A model generated the notes under the pieces. It was not told the DNA's origin and searched no databases. It saw only the letters and a list, made by a program, of their open reading frames with translations. From Pseudomonadota bacterium (lineage in GTDB: Bacteria > Pseudomonadota > Gammaproteobacteria > Acidiferrobacterales > UBA6901): 64,000 nt of DNA. Positions 37,077-47,000 of the stretch are shown here, in pieces; the stretch's first letter is position 1; each line of letters starts with the position of its first letter. The stretch is from NCBI GenBank assembly GCA_021819085.1, contig JAKASJ010000001.1, forward strand, positions 124,001 to 188,000, written 5' to 3'. A program made the translations under genes and the position numbers.

Positions 37077-37966
37077 GCTTCCTGCACGACTTTCTGCCCA
37101 GCAGCCAGGTACGGGTGGAGCAGGCTCTGGATCGCCACCTGCCTTCCGTCCAGACCGAACCACAGCGCCTGCATGAAGCCATGCGATACGCCGTCGTGAG
37201 CGGCGGGAAGAGGTTGCGCGCGGCGCTGGTCTATGCGACCGGAGAGACGCTCGGCGCCAAGCCGGAGCAGCTCGACGCGCCGGCGAGCGCCCTGGAACTG
37301 ATCCATGCCTACTCGCTCATTCATGATGACCTGCCCGCCATGGACAATGACGATCTGCGCCGCGGCAAACCATCCTGCCACCGGGCGTTTGACGAGGCGA
37401 CAGCGCTGCTCGCCGGCGATGCGCTTCAGACACGGGCATTCGAGATCCTGGCCAACGCCGCAGATCCTTCCATAAGCGCACAGCGGCGACTCGATATGGT
37501 CGCACGTCTCGCCGAAGCCGCCGGATCCCTCGGCATGGCCGGCGGCCAGGCGATCGACCTTCAGGCAGTCGGCCGCACGCTGGATGTCGCCGAACTCGAA
37601 AACATGCACGCACGCAAGACCGGCGCGCTGTTCCGGGCGGCCGTTGCGCTCGGCGCCCTGAGCGCCCCCCGGGTATCCGCTGCAACGCTGGCGGCGCTTG
37701 ACCGCTATGCGGCATGCATCGGGCTGGCCTTCCAGATTACCGACGACATCCTCGACGTGGAGGCCAGCACAGCGACGCTCGGCAAACCCCAGGGCAGTGA
37801 CCAGCGCCGCAAAAAACCCACCTACTCCGCCATTCTCGGAATTGAACGCGCACGGGCCCTTGCCCGCGCCCAGCACGAGGCGGCTCTCGCCAGCCTCGCC
37901 GGTTTGGGGGATAATATGCAGTTACTCGTGGAAATCGCCGGATACATTCAAGACCGAACCCGCTAA
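37073..37966 (+). CDS. ispA: (2E,6E)-farnesyl diphosphate synthase
   Basis: Condenses isopentenyl diphosphate with DMAPP and GPP to farnesyl diphosphate. It has 297 residues, from a TTG start overlapping the xseB stop. The first aspartate-rich motif is DDLPAMDND (85-93), the second DDILDVEAS (near 224), with SGGKRLR (43-49) and the GxxxDL stretch GGQAIDLQA. The stop overlaps the dxs ATG by one base. Confidence 0.97.
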   Translation: MSFLHDFLPSSQVRVEQALDRHLPSVQTEPQRLHEAMRYAVVSGGKRLRAALVYATGETLGAKPEQLDAPASALELIHAYSLIHDDLPAMDNDDLRRGKPSCHRAFDEATALLAGDALQTRAFEILANAADPSISAQRRLDMVARLAEAAGSLGMAGGQAIDLQAVGRTLDVAELENMHARKTGALFRAAVALGALSAPRVSAATLAALDRYAACIGLAFQITDDILDVEASTATLGKPQGSDQRRKKPTYSAILGIERARALARAQHEAALASLAGLGDNMQLLVEIAGYIQDRTR

Positions 37967-39852
37967 TGCCCTTCCAGAACGACTACCGCTTGCTGCAACA
38001 GGTTGATTTTCCGGAAGACCTGAGGCGCTTGAATGAGTCTGAGCTGCCCGCGCTCGCGGCAGAACTGCGCCGGTTCCTGATCGGAACAGTCAGCAAGACC
38101 GGCGGGCATCTGGCCGCCGGACTCGGCACCGTGGAGCTCACCATCGCTCTGCACTATGTCTTCAACACGCCCGAAGACCGTCTGGTATGGGACGTTGGCC
38201 ACCAGACCTATCCCCATAAGATCCTGACGGGGCGGCGCGAGCGCATGGCCAGTCTGCGCCAGAAGGGTGGTCTGTCGGGATTTCCGCGGCGCGCTGAAAG
38301 CCCCTACGACACCTTCGGCGTGGGTCATGCGAGCACATCGGTGGGCGCTGCCCTGGGCATGGCCGTTGCGGCAGCCCGCGAGGGGTCGGATCGCAATGTC
38401 GTGGCAATCATCGGTGACGGCGCACTGAGCGGCGGCATGGCATTCGAAGCGCTCAACAATGCCGGCAACATGGATGCCAACCTGCTCGTCGTGCTCAACG
38501 ACAACGATATGTCCATTTCGCCCAATGTCGGTGCGATGTCGAATTATCTCGCCCGCATCCTCTCCGGAAAGGTCTACGCGACCGTGCGCGAAGGCAGCAA
38601 GACGGTACTCTCCACCCTTCCTCCGGTCTGGGAGCTGGCCAAGCGCGCGGAAGAACACATGAAGGGCATGATCATGCCGGGCACCTTCTTCGAGGAGCTC
38701 GGGTTCAATTACTTCGGGCCCGTCGACGGTCACGATCTGCACACCCTGGTCAAGACACTGCGTAACCTGCGTGGTCTCAGGGGTCCGCGCTTTCTGCATA
38801 TCGTCACGCGCAAAGGCAAGGGCTATGAGCCCGCGGAGGGCGATCCCTGCGTCTACCACGGCGTCACGCCGTTTGATCCGGCCACCGGAAAGATGGAGAA
38901 GAAGCCCGCCCGCAAAACCTACACGCAGGTCTTCGGCGAATGGCTGTGCGACATGGCGGCTTCCGATCCGCGGCTGGTCGCCATCACCCCGGCGATGCGG
39001 GAAGGCTCCGGGCTGGTGGCTTTCTCGGAGCGTTTTCCGGACCGCTACTTCGACGTCGGTATCGCTGAACAGCATGCCCTCACTTTCGCCGCCGGTCTTG
39101 CCTGCGAGGGTCTGAAGCCGGTGGTGGCCATCTATTCCACTTTCCTGCAGCGCGCCTATGACCAGCTGATCCACGACATCTGCCTGCAGAATCTTCCGGT
39201 GAGCTTTGCGGTCGACCGCGCCGGTCTGGTCGGCCCAGACGGTCCGACCCACGCCGGCAGCTTCGACCTGAGCTATCTGCGTTGTCTGCCGAACATCACC
39301 GTGATGACGCCATCGGACGAAAACGAATGCCGCCAGATGCTCTATACCGCTTTTGTCCAGGATGGTCCGGCGGTGGTGCGCTACCCGCGCGGCAGCGGGC
39401 CCGGGGCAGAGCTCGATCCGGTTATGCGCGCTTTGCCTGTTGGAAAGGCAGAGCTGCGCCGGCGCGGCAAGGGCGTGGCGATTCTGGCATTCGGCTCCCT
39501 GCTCCAACCCGTGCTCGCCGCTGCCGAAGAGATCAACGCCACCGTAGTCAACATGCGGTTCGTGAAACCACTGGATGCGGACATGGTCCTAAACATGGCA
39601 CGAACCCACGATTTGCTGGTCACCGTCGAGGAGAACACGGTACTGGGTGGCGCCGGCAGCGCCGTGACCGAAGCATTGGCGGACGCCGGCATCAGCACTC
39701 CCGTCCTCCATCTGGGTCTGCCCGACTGCTTCATCGATCAGGGCGAGCGCGAAGAGTTGCTGATCCAGTGCGGGCTGGATGCACCGGGGATCCGGCGCGC
39801 CATCCAGGCTGCAACGCCCGCTGGCCTTGTCAGGATGCCGGGCAAAGCTTAA
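37966..39852 (+). CDS. dxs: 1-deoxy-D-xylulose-5-phosphate synthase
   Basis: Thiamine-diphosphate enzyme for the first step of the MEP isoprenoid pathway. The 628 residues are full length. The cofactor motif [18 protein letters not shown] lies in the first third with [15 protein letters not shown]; the transketolase-like Pyr domain has [16 protein letters not shown], and the C-terminal domain has [12 protein letters not shown]. Last gene of the xseB-ispA-dxs unit. Confidence 0.98.
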   Translation: MPFQNDYRLLQQVDFPEDLRRLNESELPALAAELRRFLIGTVSKTGGHLAAGLGTVELTIALHYVFNTPEDRLVWDVGHQTYPHKILTGRRERMASLRQKGGLSGFPRRAESPYDTFGVGHASTSVGAALGMAVAAAREGSDRNVVAIIGDGALSGGMAFEALNNAGNMDANLLVVLNDNDMSISPNVGAMSNYLARILSGKVYATVREGSKTVLSTLPPVWELAKRAEEHMKGMIMPGTFFEELGFNYFGPVDGHDLHTLVKTLRNLRGLRGPRFLHIVTRKGKGYEPAEGDPCVYHGVTPFDPATGKMEKKPARKTYTQVFGEWLCDMAASDPRLVAITPAMREGSGLVAFSERFPDRYFDVGIAEQHALTFAAGLACEGLKPVVAIYSTFLQRAYDQLIHDICLQNLPVSFAVDRAGLVGPDGPTHAGSFDLSYLRCLPNITVMTPSDENECRQMLYTAFVQDGPAVVRYPRGSGPGAELDPVMRALPVGKAELRRRGKGVAILAFGSLLQPVLAAAEEINATVVNMRFVKPLDADMVLNMARTHDLLVTVEENTVLGGAGSAVTEALADAGISTPVLHLGLPDCFIDQGEREELLIQCGLDAPGIRRAIQAATPAGLVRMPGKA

Positions 39853-39854
39853 AC

Positions 39855-39871
39855 TTGACGAAATTCGTCAA
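39855..39871. repeat. Perfect inverted repeat TTGACGAA-A-TTCGTCAA after dxs
   Basis: An 8-bp perfect inverted repeat with a one-base centre starts 2 bases after the dxs stop. It is AT/GC balanced and followed by no T run, so it looks more like a protein-binding palindrome than a terminator. The rest of the 371-base gap 39853-40223 holds no gene, only the folE2 leader described separately. Confidence 0.6.
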
Positions 39872-40186
39872 CAATGTCGGTGCGATGAGTCCCGGCGGGT
39901 CCCAAGAAGCCGTAGATCAGGCTCCGACCGGCACCGCAGGTCCTGTCCAGATGCGTGCAGGCATTGGAACTGACGACGGCTCATGGGCAGGCGCAGCCTG
40001 ACGGGTCCGGCCGGTTTTCGGGACCCGCGAAGGCAGCTGCCGCATCGTGCCGCGGTGGTCAGTGGGCTTTCAGGCTTTTATCCGCATCCGGTCCGCCCGG
40101 CTAACGCCGTCGACCCCGCGATATCCGGCCGAGAACCTTCTTCGACCGGGTTACGCGTGATGTCTGGCGCTCAAATACAATTCCTC

Positions 40187-40208
40187 CCCTGACCGGAGTC
40201 AGGGTTTT
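40187..40208 (+). terminator. Stem-loop with T4 in the folE2 leader
   Basis: CCCTGAC (40187-40193) pairs with GTCAGGG (40198-40204) around CGGA, then TTTT. It lies 16 bases before the folE2 ATG. Either it ends transcription from dxs, or it is an attenuator for folE2. CCTCC (40183-40187) could alternatively pair with the folE2 ribosome site GGAGG (40215-40219), which would hide it. Confidence 0.5.
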
Positions 40209-40223
40209 CGTTGCGGAGGTTTT

Positions 40224-41051
40224 ATGAAGGCCACTGTCAATAAAGCCGGAAAGGTCGCGATCAGTTCCATCGCTGACGTCCAGAACAAGCCGGACACGCG
40301 CCACATTGCGATCGACAAGGTGGGCATCAAGGACATCCGTCACCCGGTGCGCGTCAAGGATCGCAGCCAGGGTGAGCAGCATACAATCGCACATTTCAAC
40401 ATGTACGTTGAGCTGCCGCACAACTTCAAGGGAACCCACATGTCGCGTTTCGTGGAGATTCTCAACAGCCACGATCCGGAGATATCGGTCGAATCATTCA
40501 AAGACATGCTGACGGAGATGAGCGCCCGCCTCGAGGCCAACACCGGGCATATCGAGATGAGTTTTCCGTATTTCATCGACAAGTCCGCTCCGGTGTCCGG
40601 CGTCCACAGCCTCCTCGACTATCAGGTGACTTTCATCGGAGAAATCCGCGACGGCCATCATGTGATGACCATCAAGGTGATCGTGCCGGTAACCAGCCTG
40701 TGCCCATGCTCGAAGGAGATATCCAAATACGGTGCGCACAACCAGCGCTCGCACGTTACCGTAACGGTTCGCACGAATACTTTTGTCTGGGTCGAGGACC
40801 TCATCGACCTCGTCGAGAAACAGGCAAGCTGCGAACTGTATGGGTTATTGAAACGGCCGGATGAGAAGTACGTGACCGAACGTGCCTATGAGAATCCCAA
40901 GTTCGTCGAGGACATGGTGCGTGACGTCGCCGCCCACCTTAACATGGACGAGCGCATCGACGCCTACACGGTCGAGTCGGAAAACTTCGAATCAATCCAC
41001 AATCATTCCGCCTACGCGATGATCCAGAGGGACAAGACCCAGTCCCGCTGA
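40224..41051 (+). CDS. folE2: GTP cyclohydrolase FolE2 (type IB)
   Basis: Makes 7,8-dihydroneopterin triphosphate from GTP for folate and related cofactors. This metal-flexible enzyme replaces or backs up zinc-dependent FolE. The 275 residues match the family; the metal-site cysteine and signature lie in [19 protein letters not shown], and the C-terminus has the [15 protein letters not shown] stretch. GGAGG lies 5 bases before the ATG. A leader hairpin suggests regulation. Confidence 0.96.
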   Translation: MKATVNKAGKVAISSIADVQNKPDTRHIAIDKVGIKDIRHPVRVKDRSQGEQHTIAHFNMYVELPHNFKGTHMSRFVEILNSHDPEISVESFKDMLTEMSARLEANTGHIEMSFPYFIDKSAPVSGVHSLLDYQVTFIGEIRDGHHVMTIKVIVPVTSLCPCSKEISKYGAHNQRSHVTVTVRTNTFVWVEDLIDLVEKQASCELYGLLKRPDEKYVTERAYENPKFVEDMVRDVAAHLNMDERIDAYTVESENFESIHNHSAYAMIQRDKTQSR

Positions 41052-41067
41052 ACCAGCAAACCGATCG

Positions 41068-41505
41068 CTACGATGCCGGCCGGTAGAGGGAAACCAGCAC
41101 TACCGTCACGCCGCACAACAGCAGGCTCTGCACGGCATTGCGCGTAAGAAAATAATGCATCACTCCGGCGAGCGCCGGAAAGTCCGCGACACTGACCCCG
41201 ATCATCAACCGCCGACGCAGATTCATCACCCGTTCGTAGCGGCTTGCACCGGTTGCGCCGCCTTCACGGTTTGCCTGCCAATACCGGCGCAGCATGGGTA
41301 TCGATGGAATCGCCAGCACGACCCCCGCCAGAAGGGTATAAGGTGCGACGGTGGGCAGCAACGGACGTCCGGGCACGAACCGCTGGGTGGCCAGTATGAG
41401 AAGCGGCAAAAACAGGGAATGGACCCATGAGAGCAGCCAGACATTGGCGACCTCGGGCATGGAGCCCGTGCAAGATTCCGAAGCTGGGATTTTCTCGATC
41501 ATCAT
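41068..41505 (-). CDS. Hypothetical membrane protein (4 TM)
   Basis: Predicted inner-membrane protein of 145 residues from the ATG at 41505 (MMIEKIPASESC), behind AGGA; the second ATG at 41502 is as likely. Hydrophobic segments lie at about 22-41, 52-71, 95-112 and 118-138, with a basic loop (NLRRRL) between the second and third. Family not recognised. A 22-bp palindrome 25 bases upstream may be its operator. Convergent with folE2. Confidence 0.6.
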   Translation of the reverse strand: MMIEKIPASESCTGSMPEVANVWLLSWVHSLFLPLLILATQRFVPGRPLLPTVAPYTLLAGVVLAIPSIPMLRRYWQANREGGATGASRYERVMNLRRRLMIGVSVADFPALAGVMHYFLTRNAVQSLLLCGVTVVLVSLYRPAS

Positions 41506-41529
41506 TTCTTCCTGCGGCGTCCGGGGGAT

Positions 41530-41551
41530 GCATTGTCGCGCGCGACAATGC
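41530..41551. promoter_or_regulatory. 22-bp perfect palindrome (GCATTGTCGCG/CGCGACAATGC)
   Basis: A perfect dyad lies just upstream of the small membrane-protein gene. Its core TTGTC-N6-GACAA has the geometry of CRP/FNR-superfamily sites but not their usual sequence. It stands between that gene and the hydrogenase protease gene, both on the minus strand. The bound factor is unknown. Confidence 0.5.
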
Positions 41552-41689
41552 GCCGCAATAATAAGACTATTCCCTTGCACACCGCCACTGCTCCTCGATT
41601 TCCGGCCCGCTGGCCAGGCAGGAATGTCCCCAGGCGGCTGAAAAACGACCTTCCCGGTTCGCGCGATCCGGCGCAAGGACATCGCCCGG

Positions 41690-42208
41690 TCAGTCCTCTT
41701 GCTGAGCGGGGGCATCGCGATCGGACCCGCCGCGGGATATCTGGTCAAGCACTTCGCGCTCAACGGCCGCAACCAGACCGGGCATTGCCGCCTTTACTGC
41801 CGGACTGAGCGCTTCACCACCGGTGTCGGCGATCTCAAGACCGAAAACCGCCACCCGCGGCGGCAGACATCCCATTGCCCGGCCGAGTTCAAGCGCCGCA
41901 GCCAGGCCGAATCCGTGACTCGACAGCGTACCTGCCGCGCCGCCGATCTCATCGCCAGTCAGTCTGTGCAGCGTCCCCGGAGCCAGACCGGTACACACAG
42001 CGTCAACAACGATGAGTGCGGTCAGGCCTTCAAGTCCCTGCAGCAGATCCATTCCCGGCCGGTCGCGCTCGGCAATAGTCAGTGTCAGCGGCGGCAGTGC
42101 GGCCAGACCGGCCGAGCGGCGCAACTCCCCGGCCGCAACCCAGCCCAGCCGGTCATCCCCGTGCGGTGAACCCACGCCGACAATGTGTATCCGGATATCT
42201 GTGGGCAT
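41690..42208 (-). CDS. [NiFe] hydrogenase maturation endopeptidase (group 3 type)
   Basis: Nickel-dependent protease of 172 residues that trims the C-terminus of the hydrogenase large subunit after nickel insertion. Family features are GVGSPHGDDRLGW at the N-terminus, ERDRPGMDLL with the metal-binding aspartate, LIVVDAV, and SSHGFGLAAALELG with the histidine. It lies 34 bases after hydA, and so is dedicated to the cytoplasmic enzyme. The start is the ATG at 42208 or a GTG two codons earlier. Confidence 0.85.
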   Translation of the reverse strand: MPTDIRIHIVGVGSPHGDDRLGWVAAGELRRSAGLAALPPLTLTIAERDRPGMDLLQGLEGLTALIVVDAVCTGLAPGTLHRLTGDEIGGAAGTLSSHGFGLAAALELGRAMGCLPPRVAVFGLEIADTGGEALSPAVKAAMPGLVAAVEREVLDQISRGGSDRDAPAQQED

Positions 42209-42242
42209 GTTCACTGCGCGGACGCAACGCGGCCCGTGCCGT

Positions 42243-43541
42243 TCAGCGGCGCTCTACGCGCAGGTCGAGAAAATGCGTTGCACACGAAATGCATGGATCG
42301 TAGCTGCGGATGACCATCTCGCAGCGCCGGCGCAGCTCGTCGTCGCTGCGATCAGGACCAAGCGCCTCAAGGCTTTGACGCAAGTCGGCTTCGATTCGGG
42401 CCTGATTCTGGCTTGTGGGAGGCACGATTCGGGCACGCACGACGCGGCCATCCTCCTGTACGTCATAGCGGTGCCACAGCATGCCGCGCGGCGCCTCGGT
42501 GCCGGCAATCGCGGTCCCTGCCCTGGGCACCACCGCTGCGTGCGGCGCCTCCGCAACGCGATAGTCCTTCAGGATGCGCGCTGCTTCCAGAACCGCGTAG
42601 TAGATCTCGGCGGCACGCGCCACGATAGCGTGAAACGGATTGCGGCTGGGCCAGACAATCCCGCTTTCATCGAGCACCGCGCGCACTGCCGCCGGCAGTC
42701 TTTCGAGGTTGAGATTGACACGGGCAAGTGGACCGACCAGATACGGCTGCCCCTTCAGCAGACAGTATAATGCGGTCGAATGCGCGACCTGCTGTTCGGA
42801 GAAATGCGATTCGAACTCGTCGATCCCGGCATCCAGACCATCGCTGGATGCCAGACGACCGGCGTTCATCGGATATTCAGCGGTATGCCGCAACGATACG
42901 CTCACAAAACGCTGCTCCGCTGCCGGAAGATCGAGCGCCGCGACCCAGCGCACCAGCGCCTCGGCTTCGGGTATCGCCGCCAACAACCGGGTATAGATTC
43001 CGGTCACATCGGAGCGCGCGGGGACATGATGGAACCCGCCGACTCGCACGCCTACGGGGTGGACCGAGCGCGCCCCGAACAGACCGATGATGTCATTGCC
43101 GAGCGCCTGGAGCAGCAGCCCCCGGCGCACAATGTCGGGGTGGTCACGCGCCATGGCAATGGCATTGCCGTAACCGAGCAGATCGGGCGCCGCCAGCAGG
43201 TGGATATGCAGCGCATGGCTTTGCAGCCACTCTCCGCAATACAGCACGCGGCGCATGTCCCGCACCCAGGAACCGGGATCCACACCGAACAGCCGCTCGA
43301 ATGCGTGCACCGCACTCATCTGATAGGCCACCGGGCAGATACCACAGATGCGCGCAACCAGATCCGGAACTTCGCCGTGATCGCGGCCCTCGAGGATCTT
43401 TTCGAACAGGCGCGGCGGTTCGAAAATGCGCAGCCTGAGGGTCGTGATGTCCAGCCCATGGATCTGAATCTCGAGAGCGCCCTCGCCTTCCACGCGCGCC
43501 AGTACCGGGACGCGGATGTCGATGTTGCGCTGCTCAGTCAT
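42243..43541 (-). CDS. hydA: Group 3b-like [NiFe] hydrogenase large subunit (sulfhydrogenase alpha, HydA)
   Basis: Catalytic subunit of a cytoplasmic NAD(P)-linked hydrogenase, 432 residues from the ATG at 43541, which overlaps hydD by 8 bases. The N-terminal nickel motif is ARICGICPVAY with Cys66 and Cys69; the C-terminal one is DPCISCATH with Cys417, Cys420 and His423. Nine residues follow His423 and should be cleaved off during maturation. VPVLARVEGEGALEI opens the protein as in the family. With hydB, hydG and hydD it forms a complete heterotetramer. Confidence 0.93.
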   Translation of the reverse strand: MTEQRNIDIRVPVLARVEGEGALEIQIHGLDITTLRLRIFEPPRLFEKILEGRDHGEVPDLVARICGICPVAYQMSAVHAFERLFGVDPGSWVRDMRRVLYCGEWLQSHALHIHLLAAPDLLGYGNAIAMARDHPDIVRRGLLLQALGNDIIGLFGARSVHPVGVRVGGFHHVPARSDVTGIYTRLLAAIPEAEALVRWVAALDLPAAEQRFVSVSLRHTAEYPMNAGRLASSDGLDAGIDEFESHFSEQQVAHSTALYCLLKGQPYLVGPLARVNLNLERLPAAVRAVLDESGIVWPSRNPFHAIVARAAEIYYAVLEAARILKDYRVAEAPHAAVVPRAGTAIAGTEAPRGMLWHRYDVQEDGRVVRARIVPPTSQNQARIEADLRQSLEALGPDRSDDELRRRCEMVIRSYDPCISCATHFLDLRVERR

Positions 43542-44331
43542 GCCCGTGCACCCGTCGCAGCCCGGCTTCGGTAAACGGCGGCGCACCGTTGTTGATGGCC
43601 AGGAAGCGTCGGCCGATCGCCGCAGGCGCAATTCCCAGCCCCTCCAGACGCCGACCGAGCGCCTCGGTGTTGGGATTTTCCGCCGGGCCGTAACACGCAT
43701 AGCAGTCACGCCCGAAGCTCGGGCACAGGGCCCCGCAACCGGTGCGGGTAACCGGACCCATGCAGGGCAGTCCCTGCGCAACCATGACGCACACGACCTG
43801 CGCGCGCTTGCACTCCATGCACACCTTGTCATGCTCTTCGAGCGGTACCACACCGAAGAGCAGCGCACGCACCGCTGCGATAAGCTGCCGGCTGTTCACC
43901 GGACATCCCCACAGCTCCAGATCGACCTTCACGTGCTGGGCCACCGCCGTGGACGTTTCCAGGCTCTCGACATAGCCCGGCGAGGCATACACGTCCGCAA
44001 TCCACGCCTGTCCGTCCGCGAGGTTACGCAGCGCTTGCAGGCCGCCGGCGGTTGCACAGGCCCCGATGGCAACCAGATAGCGGCTGCGGGCCCGCACCCG
44101 CTGAATGCGCTCGACGTCCCTGATGGTGCCGATGCTGCCCTCGACGAAGGCGATGTCGACTGGCGCTTCGGGATTGACCAGACCAGCTTCGGCGAAATGC
44201 ACGAACTCCACCAGCGACGACAGAAGCAGCAGATCCTCACCGAGATTGAGGAATGCCAGCTGACAGCCGTCGCAGGAGGCAAACTTGTGGACCGCGGCAC
44301 GCGGTCTGTCTTTCGCGACAACCGTCGACAT
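43534..44331 (-). CDS. hydD: Group 3b-like hydrogenase small subunit (HydD)
   Basis: Iron-sulfur small subunit, 265 residues from the ATG at 44331, 2 bases after the hydG stop; the frame extends to 44547 over hydG. The proximal cluster motif is FASCDGCQLAF (Cys20, Cys23) with GACATAGG and ELWGCPVN further on. Two more cysteine groups, VCMECKRA plus PCMGPVTRTGCGALCP and RDCYACYGP, should hold the other clusters. No Tat signal, consistent with a cytoplasmic enzyme. Confidence 0.92.
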   Translation of the reverse strand: MSTVVAKDRPRAAVHKFASCDGCQLAFLNLGEDLLLLSSLVEFVHFAEAGLVNPEAPVDIAFVEGSIGTIRDVERIQRVRARSRYLVAIGACATAGGLQALRNLADGQAWIADVYASPGYVESLETSTAVAQHVKVDLELWGCPVNSRQLIAAVRALLFGVVPLEEHDKVCMECKRAQVVCVMVAQGLPCMGPVTRTGCGALCPSFGRDCYACYGPAENPNTEALGRRLEGLGIAPAAIGRRFLAINNGAPPFTEAGLRRVHGHD

Positions 44332-44333
44332 GG

Positions 44334-45167
44334 CTAGAGCCCTCTTACCGAAAGCAGGTCCCTGATCTCGGCATAATTGAACACCGGCCCGTCCGTGCAC
44401 ACGAACTTGCCTCCGATCTGGCAATGACCGCAGTGGCCGACGGCGCATTGCATGCTGCGTTCCATGCTCAGCCATATCGCGCTTTCGGAAACGCCGCGCG
44501 CACGCAGCAGGTCCGCTGCGATACGCATCATACCTTCCGGTCCGCACATCATTACGATCGACTTATGCGCGTCGATGCGCGCCCGTGCAAACAGGTCGGT
44601 CACGTGCCCGACGTGCCATGGCCAGAGCGCGCTCCCGACATCGGCCGCTACCAGGACCTGGGTGTGTGCCAAGGTGCTCCAGCGGCGGTAGCGTTCAGCC
44701 CAGATGAGGTCGTCCGCATGCTTCACGCCCTGCATGATGATAAGCTCCCCGAAGTTCTCGCGGCGTCTCATCACATAGTTGATCACCGAGACCGCGGGTG
44801 CGCAGCCCAGACCTCCGGTTATGATCATGACATCACGTCCCTGCGCCTGCGGCAGGGGCCAGCCGCGTCCATAGGGTCCGCGAATACCCAGCCGGTCGCC
44901 CGCGCGCAGCTGCGCCAAACCCCGTGTCACGCGCCCGACCGCCCGGATCGTGTGGTCGAACAGCGTGTCGTCGAGCGGGTCCGACACGATCGAAATCGGG
45001 ACCTCACCGACGCCGTACAGATAGAGCATGTTGAACTGGCCGGGAGCAAAACGATAGCGGCCATGTCTCACGCTGTCGCGAAACCGCAGCCGCAGCGTGA
45101 AAACGGTCGGCGACTCGCGGACGCATTCCGCGACCTCCGCCTCGTGCGGAAGAAGAAGCTCATTCAT
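44334..45167 (-). CDS. hydG: Sulfhydrogenase gamma subunit, FAD/NAD(P)-binding (HydG)
   Basis: Diaphorase subunit of 277 residues that passes electrons between the hydrogenase and NAD(P). The FAD domain opens with the ferredoxin-reductase pattern [11 protein letters not shown] and VPISIVSDP; the NAD(P) domain has [15 protein letters not shown] and [10 protein letters not shown]. The C-terminal [2Fe-2S] motif is [17 protein letters not shown]. It overlaps hydB by 8 bases. Confidence 0.93.
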   Translation of the reverse strand: MNELLLPHEAEVAECVRESPTVFTLRLRFRDSVRHGRYRFAPGQFNMLYLYGVGEVPISIVSDPLDDTLFDHTIRAVGRVTRGLAQLRAGDRLGIRGPYGRGWPLPQAQGRDVMIITGGLGCAPAVSVINYVMRRRENFGELIIMQGVKHADDLIWAERYRRWSTLAHTQVLVAADVGSALWPWHVGHVTDLFARARIDAHKSIVMMCGPEGMMRIAADLLRARGVSESAIWLSMERSMQCAVGHCGHCQIGGKFVCTDGPVFNYAEIRDLLSVRGL

Positions 45168-46266
45168 CCGCAGCCCCGGTACATACTGCGGCCGCCTCCT
45201 CGGTGATGTCTATGCCCACCGGACACCAGCTGATGCACCGGCCGCAACCAACGCAGCCGCTGCGTCCGAACTGCCCGTGCCAGCTTCCGAGCTTGTGCGT
45301 CAGCCATTGGCGGTAACGCGTACGCGTGTCGCTGCGTACGGTGAGGCCATGGATATAACTGTGACCCTGGCTGAAGCAGGAATCCCAGGCACGGGCGTGC
45401 ACGCTTGCACCGCCGTCGAGCGCCGGCGTTTCGACGCTTGCGTGGCAAAAGCAGGTGGGACAGACCGAAGTGCAGTTGCCGCAAGCCAGACAGCGACCTG
45501 CGACCTCCCCCCATCTCGGGTGCTCCAGGTTTGCGAACAGCACGGCGCGCAGATCACGCCCCGGCAGACTCCGGTGCTGGCGCGTGCGTGCCGCATCGGC
45601 CTGGCGCGCTGCCGCCGCGCGCGCATCGGCACCGACGGCCTCCAGCTTTAGTTCTGCCGCCACGACAGCACCACGGTCGCTGCCTGACTCCACGATGAAT
45701 CCGGAATCGAGCTCGCACAATGCAAGATCGAATCCGGACGAAGCCTGCGGTCCGTCCCCGGTAGACACGCAGAAACAGACATCCGACGGGTCGCTGCAAT
45801 GGACTGCAACCAGAAACAGTTCCGCCCGGCGCGCTGCATAGTGCGGATCGTCTCCTGCTGCGCCCAGAAAATGGCGGTCCTGCAGTGCCAGTGCAGCCAG
45901 ATCGCAGGCGCGCACGCCGATTACCGCGAGCCGTTCGGCCGGCGGCATCTCCTGGTGAAGTTCGAGCCCCCCGTCTGCCTGGCGCCGGGCACGCCACAGC
46001 ACTTCCTGCGGGGCAAATACGAGCGGCTTCAGCGCCTGCGGGCCGTTTGCCCAGCCGAAATACCGGGGGCTCGCCGTCTGTTCGATACGGTAATGTCCGG
46101 CCGCCTGATGGTCACGTGCCCCACGCGGAAGATCCTCTGCGACCGAAATCGCGGCATAAACGATCGCGCCATCGCGCACCTGCGGGCCGAGGCAGCGATA
46201 CCCGGATCTGTGCAGGACAGCCAACAGCTCCTGGAACCTGCCGCGTGGAAGAAATCCAGTCTCCAT
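45160..46266 (-). CDS. hydB: Sulfhydrogenase beta subunit, 4Fe-4S protein (HydB)
   Basis: Electron-transfer subunit of 368 residues with the start at ATG 46264-46266 behind GGAGAGG. Two ferredoxin-type motifs lie in the C-terminal third: [16 protein letters not shown] and [16 protein letters not shown]. The N-terminal domain resembles the AsrA/HydB family ([19 protein letters not shown]). It is the first gene of the group 3b set and lies 114 bases after atpD, so it may be read from the ATPase operon. Confidence 0.92.
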   Translation of the reverse strand: METGFLPRGRFQELLAVLHRSGYRCLGPQVRDGAIVYAAISVAEDLPRGARDHQAAGHYRIEQTASPRYFGWANGPQALKPLVFAPQEVLWRARRQADGGLELHQEMPPAERLAVIGVRACDLAALALQDRHFLGAAGDDPHYAARRAELFLVAVHCSDPSDVCFCVSTGDGPQASSGFDLALCELDSGFIVESGSDRGAVVAAELKLEAVGADARAAAARQADAARTRQHRSLPGRDLRAVLFANLEHPRWGEVAGRCLACGNCTSVCPTCFCHASVETPALDGGASVHARAWDSCFSQGHSYIHGLTVRSDTRTRYRQWLTHKLGSWHGQFGRSGCVGCGRCISWCPVGIDITEEAAAVCTGAADE

Positions 46267-46380
46267 ACCGGCGCCTCTCCGGCGAAAGCGGTTGCCGAAC
46301 ATTAACCCACGATTCGCACGCACTGTCGTGACGGAACGGCGCAATGCTGTCTCTTATCCTTGGGAACCGCAGCCTGCGGC

Positions 46381-46992
46381 TCAGGTCCGGCGCGCGGACT
46401 CCCGCAGGCGCTTGATCTGAAACAGCGTCGTGCGCTCATCCTCCTCGAGCATCGACTCGATGAACCGGATTGTGCTGCGGTAGCGGGGGATAATGTTGTA
46501 GCGCAACGCATTAACGCGCCTCTGGGTCCTGCGCTGCTCGGCCATCAGCCGCCATAGCGCCGTTTCCGCCTCGCCCAGGCGTACGAGCAATACTGCGGTC
46601 TTGGCCAGACCGCTGCGGGCCTGATCGAAGCTCGCATCGGTCCCCATGAGCCCTACCGGCTGGAGCGCGATCTCCTCGGCGCTCGCCGCCGGATATTCGA
46701 TGCCGGCGCTCGATCGCGGAAGAATGCTGACCCTCAGAGCCGACCCGGCCCCGAGTGCCGCATGGCGGATCACCTGGCTGCCCATACGCATCTGCGCAAT
46801 CGCCAACCAGCGGTACGCCTGCTCCAGAACGGCGCGCACCTCCGAGTGCAGGCGGCGATACCGGTCCAGACGCTCGCGCACCAACCTGTTCAACAGTTCG
46901 CGCTTGCGCTCAAGCATGGAATGGCCCTGCTGCAGGAAGCGAAGCTGGCGCCTCAGTCCGAGCAATGCGCTCTTCGTCGGCGGTATCTTCAT
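46381..46992 (-). CDS. atpD: V/A-type ATP synthase subunit D
   Basis: Central rotor shaft subunit of 203 residues, from ATG 46990-46992. The protein is two long helices forming a coiled coil, opening IPPTKSALLGLRRQLRFLQQ as in the family and closing RVNALRYNIIPRYRSTIRFI. It starts 8 bases after atpB. Last subunit gene of the ATPase set; the hydrogenase gene hydB follows. Confidence 0.93.
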   Translation of the reverse strand: MKIPPTKSALLGLRRQLRFLQQGHSMLERKRELLNRLVRERLDRYRRLHSEVRAVLEQAYRWLAIAQMRMGSQVIRHAALGAGSALRVSILPRSSAGIEYPAASAEEIALQPVGLMGTDASFDQARSGLAKTAVLLVRLGEAETALWRLMAEQRRTQRRVNALRYNIIPRYRSTIRFIESMLEEDERTTLFQIKRLRESARRT

Positions 46993-47000
46993 GCGTCCTT

